A DNA stretch of 36,021 bases, taken from positions 1-36,021 of the forward strand of contig JABBNY010000005.1 of NCBI GenBank assembly GCA_019352095.1. Reading direction: 5' to 3'. Both the position numbers and the translations under genes were made by a program. Positions 26,936 to 36,021 of the stretch are shown here, piece by piece; position 1 is the first letter of the stretch; each line of letters starts with the position of its first letter. The notes under the pieces are model-generated. The model made no database searches. It saw only the letters and a program-made list of their open reading frames with translations, and was not told the DNA's origin. This DNA is from Acidobacteriota bacterium. Its GTDB lineage: Bacteria > Actinomycetota > Acidimicrobiia > Acidimicrobiales > RAAP-2.

Positions 26936-27442
26936 ATGGCCAAGAAGACCAAATCTCGTAAGAAACTGAAGATCGGCGTCGTCGACACGATGTTCGCCCG
27001 CTACGACATGGGCGCGGCGGCGCGCGCCGAACTGGCGGAGTGCCCGGGCTACAACAAGAAGTTCACCGTCGTCTCGAGAACCGTTCCGGGGTTCAAGGAC
27101 CTCGCAGTGTCAGCGAAGAACCTCATCGAGAAGAGCGGTTGTGACATCGTCGTGGCCCTCGGCATGCCCGGCTCGGCGCCGATAGACAAGCAGTGCGCCC
27201 ACGAGGCCGCGCTGGGCATCATGCAGGCGCAATTGCTGACCTCGACGCCGATTCTTGAGGTCTTCGTCCACGAAGATGAAGCCGACGACCCCGCAGTGCT
27301 CGCCTCGGTGTTCGAGAACCGTTCGCGCAAGCACGCCCGTAACGCGTACTGGATGTTGTTCGAGCCCGAGCAGCTCCAACGACGTGCCGGACGAGGCGTA
27401 CGCCAGGGCTTTGACGACGCCGGTCCCCTGAGCATCGCCTGA
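26936..27442 (+). CDS. ribC: Riboflavin synthase, archaeal type (RibC; MJ1184-like)
   Basis: KIGVVDTMFARYDMGAAA; RTVPGFKDLAVSAKNLIEKSGCDIVVALGMPGSAPIDKQCAHEAALGIMQAQLLTSTPILEVFVHEDEADD; HARNAYWMLFEPEQLQRRAGRGVRQGFDDAGP. Matches the archaeal riboflavin synthase family end to end as recalled. ATG 26936. Confidence 0.9.
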   Translation: MAKKTKSRKKLKIGVVDTMFARYDMGAAARAELAECPGYNKKFTVVSRTVPGFKDLAVSAKNLIEKSGCDIVVALGMPGSAPIDKQCAHEAALGIMQAQLLTSTPILEVFVHEDEADDPAVLASVFENRSRKHARNAYWMLFEPEQLQRRAGRGVRQGFDDAGPLSIA

Positions 27443-27513
27443 TTTCACACACGGCCTCACGCGATTCACTATGCTCCACTGAGTTACCTTGCAGTAACCA
27501 AGAGGAGGATCCA

Positions 27514-28722
27514 ATGCCCGAAGCCGTCATCGTCGCCACCGGACGCACCCCGATCGGGCGCGCCTTCAAGGGATCGCTGGTCGACATGCGTCCCGACGAC
27601 CTCGCCGCTCTTGTCGTGCGGGAGGTCTTGGCGAAAGTTCCCCAGCTCGACCCACACAGCGTGGAAGACCTCCTACTTGGATGTGGCCAGCCAGCGGGCG
27701 AAGCGGGATTCAACATCGCGCGGGTGACCGCTCTGCTCGCCGGTATGGACAATGTCCCGGGCGTCACGGTGAACCGCTACTGCTCGTCGTCGCTACAGAC
27801 CATTCGCATGGCCGCCCACGCCATCCGCGCTGGCGAAGGTGATGTCTTCGTCGCCGCCGGCGTCGAGACGGTGTCGCGCTTCGGGGCCGGCGCTTCGGAC
27901 AGTGGCAAAGCCATGAACTCACTCTTCGCCGACGCGCTCGCGCGCACCGCCGGCCGCTCTGAGAAGGTTGGCGACCCCTGGTCGCCTCAGCCCGGCCTGC
28001 CCGACATCTACATCGCAATGGGACAGACCGCGGAGAACGTCGCCGAGTTCGAGAAGGTGTCTCGTCTCGAGATGGACGAATTCGCCGTTCGAAGTCAGGA
28101 ACTCGCCGTAGCTCACCAGGCCAACGGGTTCTTCGAGCGAGAAATCATTCCCGTTGCCCTGCCCGACGGCACGGTGGTGTCAAAAGACGACGGCCCGCGC
28201 GCTGGAACGACCCTGGAGAAGCTCTCGGCGCTGCAGCCCGTGTTCCGTGAAGGCGGTACGGTCACGGCGGGCAACGCGTGCCCGCTCAACGACGGCGCGG
28301 CCGCGGTGATAGTGATGAGCGACACCCGCGCCAAAGAACTCGGCATCAAGCCTCTGGCGAGGATCGTGGCGAGTGGCGTGACGGGATTGAACCCAGAGAT
28401 CATGGGCCTGGGCCCGGTCGAAGCATGTCGTCAAGCGATGAAGCGTGCTGGAATGACGATTAACGACATAGACCTCGTTGAGATCAACGAGGCGTTCGCC
28501 GCACAGGTCCTCCCGTCGGCCAAGCACTTGGGCATCTCGCTGGACAAGTTGAACATCCGTGGTGGCGCGATTGCCTTGGGTCACCCCTTTGGCATGACCG
28601 GCGCTCGCATCATGACCACCCTGCTCAATTCACTCGAGGACTCGGGCAAGCGCATTGGCATGGAGACCATGTGCGTCGGCGGGGGTCAAGGCATGGCCAT
28701 GATCGTTGAACGACTGGACTGA
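27514..28722 (+). CDS. Acetyl-CoA C-acetyltransferase / thiolase family protein
   Basis: GVTVNRYCSSSLQTIRMAAHAI, NEAFAAQVLPSAKHLG, GGAIALGHPFGMTGARIMTTLL, CVGGGQGMAMIVE. Strong SD AGGAGG upstream. Confidence 0.95.
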   Translation: MPEAVIVATGRTPIGRAFKGSLVDMRPDDLAALVVREVLAKVPQLDPHSVEDLLLGCGQPAGEAGFNIARVTALLAGMDNVPGVTVNRYCSSSLQTIRMAAHAIRAGEGDVFVAAGVETVSRFGAGASDSGKAMNSLFADALARTAGRSEKVGDPWSPQPGLPDIYIAMGQTAENVAEFEKVSRLEMDEFAVRSQELAVAHQANGFFEREIIPVALPDGTVVSKDDGPRAGTTLEKLSALQPVFREGGTVTAGNACPLNDGAAAVIVMSDTRAKELGIKPLARIVASGVTGLNPEIMGLGPVEACRQAMKRAGMTINDIDLVEINEAFAAQVLPSAKHLGISLDKLNIRGGAIALGHPFGMTGARIMTTLLNSLEDSGKRIGMETMCVGGGQGMAMIVERLD

Positions 28723-28726
28723 GGCG

Positions 28727-28957
28727 CTAGGAGGCCTTGCCCGTCGAGCGCGCGGAGGGGTCTTTCATGTACGCGTCGTGACGTTCGTCACTGACGGGCA
28801 AGGCCTCATCGGGTAACAAGACCGGGATTGCATCGAGCACCTGATACGCCACGCGCCGACGCGGGTTGTACAACACCTGCTCGCCCTCGAGGTAGAGCAG
28901 TGGCCCGTGATCGACGGGGTCCTCGAGTAACTCGAGAAGAAAACTGTCCAGCGCCAT
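28727..28957 (-). CDS. Trm112 family (UPF0434-like) protein
   Basis: LLELLEDPVDHGPLLYLEGEQVLYNPRRRVAYQVLDAIPVLLPDEA; adjacent to the phosphomannomutase. Confidence 0.8.
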   Translation of the reverse strand: MALDSFLLELLEDPVDHGPLLYLEGEQVLYNPRRRVAYQVLDAIPVLLPDEALPVSDERHDAYMKDPSARSTGKAS

Positions 28958-28961
28958 CGTC

Positions 28962-30308
28962 CTAGGCTCCTTTGATCATGGTGAGTACTTCGTCCACCCG
29001 CTCGCGACACGTCGCGTCATCGGGTGCCTCGACGTTCAACCGTAGTAGCGGCTCGGTGTTCGAAGGGCGCAAGTTGAACCACCAGCTGTCGTAGTCCGCG
29101 GTGAGCCCATCGAGCTCATCGACCGCGACACCTTGGTCGCGCAGAGAACGTGTCAAGGACGCCACAACCGCCGCGGGGTTGGCGACCTCGGTGTTTATCT
29201 CGCCCGATGCGGCGAATCTCTTGAACGGCTTGGCGACTTCGGACATGGGTACCGCCGCTTCGCTCAAGAGCTCGAGCACGATGAGCGCGGTGATGATCCC
29301 AGAATCCGCCCGGTAATTCTCGCGGTAGTAGTAGTGCCCCGAATGCTCACCACCAAAGACGGCGTTGGTCTCAGCCATGGTCTGCTTGATGTAACTGTGC
29401 CCCACCCGGGTTCGAACGGGCACGCCACCGGCCTCGGTGATGGCGGCGGGCACTGACTTTGAACAGATCAAGTTATAGAGGATGGTCGCGCCGGAATTGC
29501 GTCTGAGCATCGCCGAGGCGACCATCGCCGTGGTGGTCGAGCCGCTGATGGGTTGGGCCTTCTCGTCGATGAGAAACACCCGGTCCGCGTCGCCGTCAAA
29601 GGCGAGTCCGATATCGGCACCCACCTCGAGGACCCGGGCCTGCAGGTCGCGAAGGTTCGCGGGGTTGAGGGGATCAGCGGGATGGTTAGGGAACGTGCCA
29701 TCGAGCTCTTGGTACATGATCTCGACGTCAAAGGGCAGGCCGTCGAAGATCTCGGGCGCGATGAATCCGCCCATGCCGTTCGCGGTGTCCGCCACGATCT
29801 TGAGCGGCCGAAGCGCATCGAGGTCGACAAAGGAGTGTACGTGGCGCACCCATTCGCCCATCAGATCGCGACGCTCCAGGGTGGCGAGATCACCCGACGC
29901 CGGCTCTCGCCAGTACTCGCCCGCCATCTGCTCGATCTCGGCGAGACCAGTCTCGACCCCAACGGGCTTGGCGCCAGCGAGGCACAGCTTGATGCCGTTG
30001 TACTGAGCGGGATTATGCGATGCGGTGAACATGGCCCCCGGGGCGTCGAGGTAACCCGACGCGAAGTAGAGAAAGTCCGTGGACGCGAGACCGAGGTCGA
30101 CCACCTGCACCCCGACCGAGCGCGCACCGTGGGCGAAGGCCGTACTCAAGGCATCACCCGACGGGCGCATGTCGCGCGCCACGACGATCCGAGGGGCGTT
30201 GACAAAGGTCGCGAACGCCGAACCCACGGCCCGGGCGATACTTTCGTCGAGTTGATCGGGGTACGTGCCTCGAATGTCGTAGGCCTTGAATATTGCGCGA
30301 CTGTTCAC
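28962..30308 (-). CDS. manB: Phosphomannomutase/phosphoglucomutase
   Basis: FKAYDIRGTYPDQLDE; MFTASHNPAQYNGIKLC; GLAFDGDADRVFLIDEKAQPI; GGEHSGHYYYRENYRADSG; RPSNTEPLLRLNVEA. Confidence 0.95.
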   Translation of the reverse strand: MNSRAIFKAYDIRGTYPDQLDESIARAVGSAFATFVNAPRIVVARDMRPSGDALSTAFAHGARSVGVQVVDLGLASTDFLYFASGYLDAPGAMFTASHNPAQYNGIKLCLAGAKPVGVETGLAEIEQMAGEYWREPASGDLATLERRDLMGEWVRHVHSFVDLDALRPLKIVADTANGMGGFIAPEIFDGLPFDVEIMYQELDGTFPNHPADPLNPANLRDLQARVLEVGADIGLAFDGDADRVFLIDEKAQPISGSTTTAMVASAMLRRNSGATILYNLICSKSVPAAITEAGGVPVRTRVGHSYIKQTMAETNAVFGGEHSGHYYYRENYRADSGIITALIVLELLSEAAVPMSEVAKPFKRFAASGEINTEVANPAAVVASLTRSLRDQGVAVDELDGLTADYDSWWFNLRPSNTEPLLRLNVEAPDDATCRERVDEVLTMIKGA

Positions 30309-30317
30309 GACCCAACA

Positions 30318-32807
30318 CTACCGGGCTAGATTTCTGCGCCTCTTGAAGAAGAGCCAGAGGGTGACGAGTCCCGCAAACACCGCGACATCACTCACCACGT
30401 TGCCCCAGAGCAGGGCGGGCGTGCTGGTGTAGCTGAGGGTGACGTTGTTGGACGTTGGAATCACGACCATGAGATTGGGACTCACCCGATAGGGCCCGGT
30501 AGCACCGGTGACGTGCCATCGCGGGAAGTACGAAATCTTCACGAGCATCGGAACGCCAATGCGATCAACGTGGAACGACAGCGACTGCGTACCAACTTTC
30601 AATGCGCTGACCGTGACGCGAGGAAGCGTCGGGGAAGTCGTCATGGCGTTGGTGGAGGCTACGTGAGGCCACGTCGCCGGGCCGCTCTCGGCGATAGGCA
30701 CCTTCCACGCGCTGTTGGTCACCCACCACCACGTATTGGCATTGAGCCATCCCACGCGGCTCGACACGCCCGCCACGACGTTTGGGGTGTGAGTGAGTGA
30801 CTGCACCATAGGACTGTTCTTGATGAGATACACGTGCCACGTCACGTCAGGCACCGGCCAGTGCTGGGTTGTGGCGACCAGTCGCAGCGCGGGGTCGGCG
30901 TTCGCTTCAGAGATCGCCGCCGGAGAGAACGCGATGTAGTACTTGACACCGAGCATCTGAAGATGGCGCACGCCCTCAAAGACGTTGAGCGTCCCATAGG
31001 GCAGACCACTCTGGGGGTCGCTCGGCGCGACACTCAGCTCGGCCTGGTTCAAGAAGTGATACGGAGCAGTGGGAGAGGATTCGAAGAAGAGGCCCTCCAT
31101 CGAATCCACGCAATTATTCGTCCAGTAGGGCAGGAGCATCAACGCCATGGGACTGCCGAAGCGGTTCTCGTTCGTCGCGCCACTCCCGCTGTATTCCCAC
31201 ATCGCGCGCCCGCATCCGTAGCGCGTGGACACGCTGGTCATGGTATCGATCAGGTTCTTGTATTCGGGCCACGCCGCTTTGCCCTGGTAGCCCGAGTAGT
31301 TCCAGGCCGCCCAGCTCGACACCTGGTTCCCCGTCGTGTTCAGATGCAGGTCGGTAGCCACAGAGGGAATGAGCCCAGGCACCGTCGAAAGCAGTCCGAG
31401 CAGGGCGACAATCACCGTCGCCCGGACGGTACGTCGCTCACGGCGCAGTCCATCGTCTTCGAACGCGGTTGACGAGTCCCGCACGGACTCATCAACGTGG
31501 TCGTGCTCGCGCACGTCACTGACCGCATCGCCCGACGCGGTAGTCCCCTCGTCAGCTCCCTCGGTGGCGCTCCAGTCGTCACTCATCGGCGCGCTTTGGG
31601 TCGCACCTACATCCACGAGCTCGACGTGCCCGCGCGAACGTCGAGGATTCCTGCCCACCCATCTCGACAAGCCGTACCCGAAGAGCCAGCCGGCACTGAG
31701 GTGGATGGTGATGAACCAGAAGGGGACAAAGCGCTCATTCCACAAGACGCTCTGTGGGGCAAAGGCGTACGCGAGGAGCGAAAGGACGGTGAGCGACGCC
31801 AACACCATGCCCAGTCGATCGCGCACAATGAAGGCGACGACGATTGCGACGCCCGCGAGGATGATCACCCAGCGATCCCCGCCCGGATCCAGGGCGCCCG
31901 TCGTGGGGTTGCGAACGTACCACCCGAGCTGGGCGAAGATCTGTTGGAGCGTGCTGACGTTGTCATTGGTGTAGCCCATTGAGTTCGTGAAGTTCTGGGT
32001 CGTGACAAACGTCGTGAGCCACCACGCACTCAACGCCATCGAGATGAGTCCCGCGCCCATAGCGAAGCGAAGGGGTCGCGCGTAATCTCCGCGCACCATG
32101 TCGCGATCGCGCGGATCACCAAGACCACGTCGAGCCAACAACTCGAAGACAACCAAGACACCAGTCGCGGCGATTGCGAACATCCAGGGCAGCACGTGCG
32201 ACGCCAACGTGGCGCTCAGGCTGAGGGCCGCAAGCCAGTATCCGCGGCCGGTTCGCACGCCACGCGCGAACAGTCCGATCGTCAAGAGACTGAGCGCGAG
32301 TGAGAGGGAGAACGCGTACTCCCCCGCCATGGTGGAGAAGAGATTGCCACCGTCGATCGTGAATGAGGCGTCGAACAGGAACGGCAGGGTCGCAATCGCC
32401 AAGGCCGCGGGAATTGGTCGCGGTGCTCGAAATAGTCGCCCCATGGCGTAGGCGGTGAGGGGCATCAACACCGAACCGAGGATCGTGGCGAGCTTCATGG
32501 CCACGGCGAAGTTGATCACGTAGCTCGCAAGCGTCGCCAGTACGTCGGGTAGGACGAAGTAATAGGTGTAGGCGGGCATACCGGCAAACCAGCCCGGGTA
32601 CCACGGCGTGAGATTGAAGATGTTGCCCGTGGTCTTCAGATAGGCGGGCAGCGCCAGGTGCGCGCCGGTGTCACCGCCGGTGATCAGACTCGACGAGAAG
32701 ATCAGTGATGGGTGCAGTGACCATACCGTGATGTAGATTACGACCAGGATCACCCCAGCGTCGACGAGCCCGAGCGTGCTGTAGTGACGACGAAGCCACG
32801 CCAACAT
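30318..32807 (-). CDS. Large polytopic membrane protein, 6-pyruvoyl-tetrahydropterin synthase-related (PTPS_related-like) domain
   Basis: SSSLITGGDTGAHLALPAYLKTTGNIFNLTPWYPGWFAGMPAYTYYFVLPDVLATLAS. Start ATG 32807 (MLAWLRRHYS) overlaps the CPBP stop; the 33080 ORF start is probably spurious upstream extension. Confidence 0.78.
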   Translation of the reverse strand: MLAWLRRHYSTLGLVDAGVILVVIYITVWSLHPSLIFSSSLITGGDTGAHLALPAYLKTTGNIFNLTPWYPGWFAGMPAYTYYFVLPDVLATLASYVINFAVAMKLATILGSVLMPLTAYAMGRLFRAPRPIPAALAIATLPFLFDASFTIDGGNLFSTMAGEYAFSLSLALSLLTIGLFARGVRTGRGYWLAALSLSATLASHVLPWMFAIAATGVLVVFELLARRGLGDPRDRDMVRGDYARPLRFAMGAGLISMALSAWWLTTFVTTQNFTNSMGYTNDNVSTLQQIFAQLGWYVRNPTTGALDPGGDRWVIILAGVAIVVAFIVRDRLGMVLASLTVLSLLAYAFAPQSVLWNERFVPFWFITIHLSAGWLFGYGLSRWVGRNPRRSRGHVELVDVGATQSAPMSDDWSATEGADEGTTASGDAVSDVREHDHVDESVRDSSTAFEDDGLRRERRTVRATVIVALLGLLSTVPGLIPSVATDLHLNTTGNQVSSWAAWNYSGYQGKAAWPEYKNLIDTMTSVSTRYGCGRAMWEYSGSGATNENRFGSPMALMLLPYWTNNCVDSMEGLFFESSPTAPYHFLNQAELSVAPSDPQSGLPYGTLNVFEGVRHLQMLGVKYYIAFSPAAISEANADPALRLVATTQHWPVPDVTWHVYLIKNSPMVQSLTHTPNVVAGVSSRVGWLNANTWWWVTNSAWKVPIAESGPATWPHVASTNAMTTSPTLPRVTVSALKVGTQSLSFHVDRIGVPMLVKISYFPRWHVTGATGPYRVSPNLMVVIPTSNNVTLSYTSTPALLWGNVVSDVAVFAGLVTLWLFFKRRRNLAR

Positions 32808-33556
32808 CAGTGACCCGCCCGCTGTAGCAGTAACGACACCATGGCGACGGCATTGAACGACACGTGGGTGATCACGCTCGGCGTGAGCCGTTCGGTGCGC
32901 TTGACGAGAATCGCCAGCACCACCCCGAGCAGGGCCAGACCCGCAAACTGCAGCGGTTCCGCGTGCGCGAGGGCGAAGAGACCAGCACTCAGAATGACCG
33001 CGAGCACCGTGCTCCCGCGAGCTGCGAAGCGTGATATGCCCACCTCGAGCGCGCGAAACAGCACGCCACGAAAGAACCATTCCTCCATCACGGGCGCCGC
33101 AAACGTCGTCAGGACCGCCACCAGCGCGAACGTCACACCACGCGAACCGCCAAAGAGATGGGTGACCGGCTGATTGAGGTGCTTGAAGTGAAACGGTGCG
33201 TACGCCAGATCCACCGCGAATTGACAGCCGACGCCGAGCAGCACGAACCAGGCATCACCCGCACGAAGCCGCCACTGGTCATTTAGTGGTTCGAGCCCGC
33301 CCTCGCCGCGGGCGTAATAGATCGCGGCCGCGAAGCCCATCCATAGCCCGACCAGGCCGAGCACGTTCGCCCACCACGGGGGATTGGCCAGGGTGGACAG
33401 TGCAGAGAGCCCACCATGGAAGTGAGCGAGTTGCACGCCCACGAGCTCCAGAAGTGTCGCGACGATCTCTCCAAGTAGGAAGCCGATCAGACAGGCGAGG
33501 ACGATCATCCCCGCACGTACATGATTCTTAGATTCGCCCGGCTCCAGAACACTCAT
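32807..33556 (-). CDS. CPBP family intramembrane glutamic endopeptidase
   Basis: APVMEEWFFRGVLFRALEVGISRFA; SAGLFALAHAEPLQFAGLALLGVVLAIL; multiple TMs. Confidence 0.93.
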   Translation of the reverse strand: MSVLEPGESKNHVRAGMIVLACLIGFLLGEIVATLLELVGVQLAHFHGGLSALSTLANPPWWANVLGLVGLWMGFAAAIYYARGEGGLEPLNDQWRLRAGDAWFVLLGVGCQFAVDLAYAPFHFKHLNQPVTHLFGGSRGVTFALVAVLTTFAAPVMEEWFFRGVLFRALEVGISRFAARGSTVLAVILSAGLFALAHAEPLQFAGLALLGVVLAILVKRTERLTPSVITHVSFNAVAMVSLLLQRAGH

Positions 33557-33635
33557 TAGCCTTTACGCTAACAAGTACAAAGTTATCCACAGGCCCAGAG
33601 ACAGTCCCTTGGAGTTCGCCCCTAGATTGGAGAGC

Positions 33636-35645
33636 GTGAGTACACCACCAAACGAAAAATCGGGTTTCAAGAAATACCTGCCTGGCGGCGAGAAGCCCAT
33701 GGCGCCCGAGTCCCGTCGTCGCCTGATAACTATTGCCATCATCGCGTTCGTCTTGGGGATCCTCGTCATCCCCTCACTGTTCCAAAGCAAGACTGTAAAG
33801 ACGCTCTCCTATTCATCGCTTATTCAAGAAGTCCGCTCCCAGCACGTCCTGTCGGCCAGCATCAACAACTCCTCGGGGGTTATCACCGGTCAATTGACCG
33901 ACGGAAGCAACTATTCAACCAACGGACCGCTGCCCGTAGTCAATGACGAGGTGAACAGCCTCAAGACAAATAATGTGGCGGTCACCTTCGCGAATCCCTC
34001 AAGCTTCGCCTCGACATTTCTCCCGTATCTGATCTGGATCCTTATCTTTGTTGGCTTCTTCATGTTCGCCAACCGCCAGGCTCGCGGACAGATGAACGGC
34101 ATGATGTCCGTGGGGCGATCAAAAGCCAAGCAGTTCAACCAGGACCGACCCAAGACCACCTTCGCCGACGTCGCTGGCTACTTCGGCGTCAAGCAAGAGA
34201 TCAGTGAGGTCGTCGAATTTCTGAAGACACCGGGGCGCTACAAGGAAGTGGGCGCCCTCATTCCCAAGGGAATTCTGCTCGTAGGTCCTCCCGGCACGGG
34301 AAAGACCATGCTCGCTCGAGCGGTCGCAGGCGAGGCGGGTGTACCGTTCTTCTCCGTTTCCGGCTCAGACTTCATGGAGATGTTCGTAGGCGTCGGCGCG
34401 AGTCGTGTCCGAGACCTCTTCGCCACCGCACGAAAGCAGTCACCCGCAATTGTGTTCATCGACGAGATCGACTCCATTGGGCGAAAGCGCGGCGCGGGTG
34501 TTGGCGGAGGTCACGACGAGCGTGAACAAACGCTCAACCAGATGTTGAGCGAGATGGATGGCTTTGACCCGTCCGAGGGTGTCGTCGTCATCGCTGCGAC
34601 GAACCGTCCCGACGTACTCGACCCGGCGCTGCTTCGACCCGGTCGATTCGACCGTCAGATCGTCGTGCCGCTGCCCGACCTCGAAGAACGCATTCCCATC
34701 CTCGAGGTCCACGCCAAAGGCAAACCCCTGGACGCATCCGTGAGTCTGGAGCTAGTGGCCCGCGGTACGCCTGGCATGAGTGGCGCCGACTTGGCGAACC
34801 TGGTCAACGAGGCTGCGCTGCACGCGGTGCGGCGTAATTCGGCCACGATCAGCATGGAAGACTTCGAGACCGCGCGAGACCGCGTCATGATGGGTCAACA
34901 GCGCGACACCATGGTCCTCATGGACGACGAGCGCGAGCGCATTGCCTTTCACGAGAGCGGCCACGCCTTGCTCGCCTACGTGCTGGACAAGACCGACCCC
35001 TTGCACAAGATCACGATCATCCCGCGCGGCATGGCGCTGGGCGTAACGATGACGTTGCCCGAGGAGGACCGACACATCATGTCGCGTCAACACCTCGAAG
35101 ACTCCCTGTGCATGCGCATGGGTGGACGAGTCGCTGAACTACTCGTGTACGGCGACCTTTCCACCGGTGCGTCAGATGACCTCCAGCGGAACACGGAGTT
35201 GGCTCGACGGATGGTGCGCGAGTGGGGGATGTCCAAAGAGATCGGTCCGATGGCGTGGGGTTCCAACAACCAAGTCTTCTTGGGCGAAGACCTCATGCAC
35301 ACCCGCGATTACTCGGACCACACGTCCCAGGTCATCGACGATGAAGTCGAGCGAATCCTGCGTGAGCAAGAAGCGCGCGCCATTGAAGTGCTGACCCTGC
35401 ACCGTCGAGGACTCGAAGCGCTGACAGCGGCCCTGCTCGAGCACGAGACGGTCGACGGCGAAACCGCGGCGCAGCTCATCGACGAAGCTCACGGCGAGCC
35501 GGTGCACGCGCACGGCACCAAGACCGTCAGTTCGCTCAAGAGTGCTCACCGCAAATCTGCGATCGCGGAAACGCCGGTGCCACCAGTGCCGACCCCCGCT
35601 CCCGTGGCCCCGACCTGGCAGCCCCCGACGCTACCGGCGGTCTAG
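33636..35645 (+). CDS. ftsH: ATP-dependent zinc metalloprotease FtsH
   Basis: [68 protein letters not shown] region [20 protein letters not shown]; zinc motif [12 protein letters not shown]. The track start 33609 is a TTG; GTG 33636 (VSTPPNEK) with upstream GGAG is preferred. Confidence 0.96.
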   Translation: MSTPPNEKSGFKKYLPGGEKPMAPESRRRLITIAIIAFVLGILVIPSLFQSKTVKTLSYSSLIQEVRSQHVLSASINNSSGVITGQLTDGSNYSTNGPLPVVNDEVNSLKTNNVAVTFANPSSFASTFLPYLIWILIFVGFFMFANRQARGQMNGMMSVGRSKAKQFNQDRPKTTFADVAGYFGVKQEISEVVEFLKTPGRYKEVGALIPKGILLVGPPGTGKTMLARAVAGEAGVPFFSVSGSDFMEMFVGVGASRVRDLFATARKQSPAIVFIDEIDSIGRKRGAGVGGGHDEREQTLNQMLSEMDGFDPSEGVVVIAATNRPDVLDPALLRPGRFDRQIVVPLPDLEERIPILEVHAKGKPLDASVSLELVARGTPGMSGADLANLVNEAALHAVRRNSATISMEDFETARDRVMMGQQRDTMVLMDDERERIAFHESGHALLAYVLDKTDPLHKITIIPRGMALGVTMTLPEEDRHIMSRQHLEDSLCMRMGGRVAELLVYGDLSTGASDDLQRNTELARRMVREWGMSKEIGPMAWGSNNQVFLGEDLMHTRDYSDHTSQVIDDEVERILREQEARAIEVLTLHRRGLEALTAALLEHETVDGETAAQLIDEAHGEPVHAHGTKTVSSLKSAHRKSAIAETPVPPVPTPAPVAPTWQPPTLPAV

Positions 35646-36021
35646 GGGATTCACCACCACAATCCCGGCCGGCCTGCTTGGCAGGGTGGTCGAGACCACC
35701 AGCGAGGGCGTGGAGCTCGTGATCATGAGCGAGTGACCTTTCAAGGTCGACAGTCCCGAGAACGCGCGCAGGATGTCTTGGGTCAGCGAACCCTGCAGTT
35801 GCGTCGAGGACGAAGCGATGGTGGAGCCATTGCCGCCCAGCACGCTGAACGTGACCTTGATCGGCTTCTTCGAGGTATTGGTGACGGTGGCCGCATCGAA
35901 ACCTTGTCCAGAGAAGTCCGAGACAATGAACTCATTGGAGGCTTCCACCGGCGCCGCCAGTGCAAGACCGGCGGTCGTGCCAGTCGCCAGCGCTGCGGCG
36001 ACTGGTTCATCTGAGGTCAAC
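35631..36021 (-). CDS. Partial protein of unknown function, DUF5719-like (runs off right edge)
   Basis: ORF open to the window edge: EFIVSDFSGQGFDAATVTNTSKKPIKVTFSVLGGNGSTIASSSTQLQGSLTQDIL...; its stop lies inside the 3' end of ftsH on the opposite strand. Confidence 0.6.
   Translation of the reverse strand, partial: LTSDEPVAAALATGTTAGLALAAPVEASNEFIVSDFSGQGFDAATVTNTSKKPIKVTFSVLGGNGSTIASSSTQLQGSLTQDILRAFSGLSTLKGHSLMITSSTPSLVVSTTLPSRPAGIVVVNPLDRR

Noticed and set aside
27483-27498. GTTAC-cttgca-GTAAC dyad just upstream of the thiolase SD
   Set aside because: Only 5-bp arms, so chance is plausible; no adjacent regulator to assign it to.
32808-33080. N-terminal extension of the PTPS-related ORF (start 33080)
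   Set aside because: Overlaps the CPBP protease in another frame. The ATG at 32807, overlapping the CPBP stop, gives the natural N-terminus.
1-36021. CRISPR arrays, tRNA/rRNA genes, transposases/integrases, phage or toxin-antitoxin/defence genes
   Set aside because: Reading both strands by eye, I saw no spaced identical repeats of CRISPR length, no tRNA-like segments, and no ORF with recognisable mobile or defence domains. A tRNAscan/Infernal and HMM search would be decisive.

Overview
The window is about 36 kb of high-GC bacterial chromosome. It looks actinobacterial (possibly Acidimicrobiia-like; inferred from gene content only). It is densely coding, with no rRNA, tRNA, CRISPR or transposase that I could support. 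From left to right it contains: an ECF sigma factor overlapping a single-TM anti-sigma-like protein; an APC permease; a DUF6629-like membrane protein; a PadR regulator downstream of a perfect 36-bp palindrome; and an S66 peptidase. Next is a long sulfur/arsenic island on the minus strand (about 7.4-13.5 kb): DsrE, ArsR-rhodanese fusion, GGDEF plus STAS-like pair, ArsC, ACR3, an FmdE-like protein, a second DsrE, and an ArsI/CadI-type VOC protein. A divergent ArsR and a CDF transporter sit on the plus strand. Then come a MarR-methyltransferase-MFS operon, a leaderless substrate-binding-like protein, an SDR, a DUF4232-like secreted protein, a GT2 glycosyltransferase, a YfhO-like membrane protein, PPK2, and an F420-type LLM oxidoreductase. 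These are followed by an archaeal-type riboflavin synthase (RibC), a thiolase, a Trm112-like protein, a phosphomannomutase, a PTPS-related membrane protein, a CPBP protease, FtsH, and a partial secreted protein. The observations I rate highest are: (1) an arsenic operon carrying DsrE and FmdE-like proteins not in the textbook ars set, with an ArsI homologue whose vicinal Cys pair reads Cys-Trp; (2) an archaeal-type riboflavin synthase in a bacterial context next to an F420-type oxidoreductase; (3) a 36-bp perfect palindrome upstream of padR; (4) a 15-bp-arm hairpin containing the Shine-Dalgarno of the ArsR-rhodanese gene.
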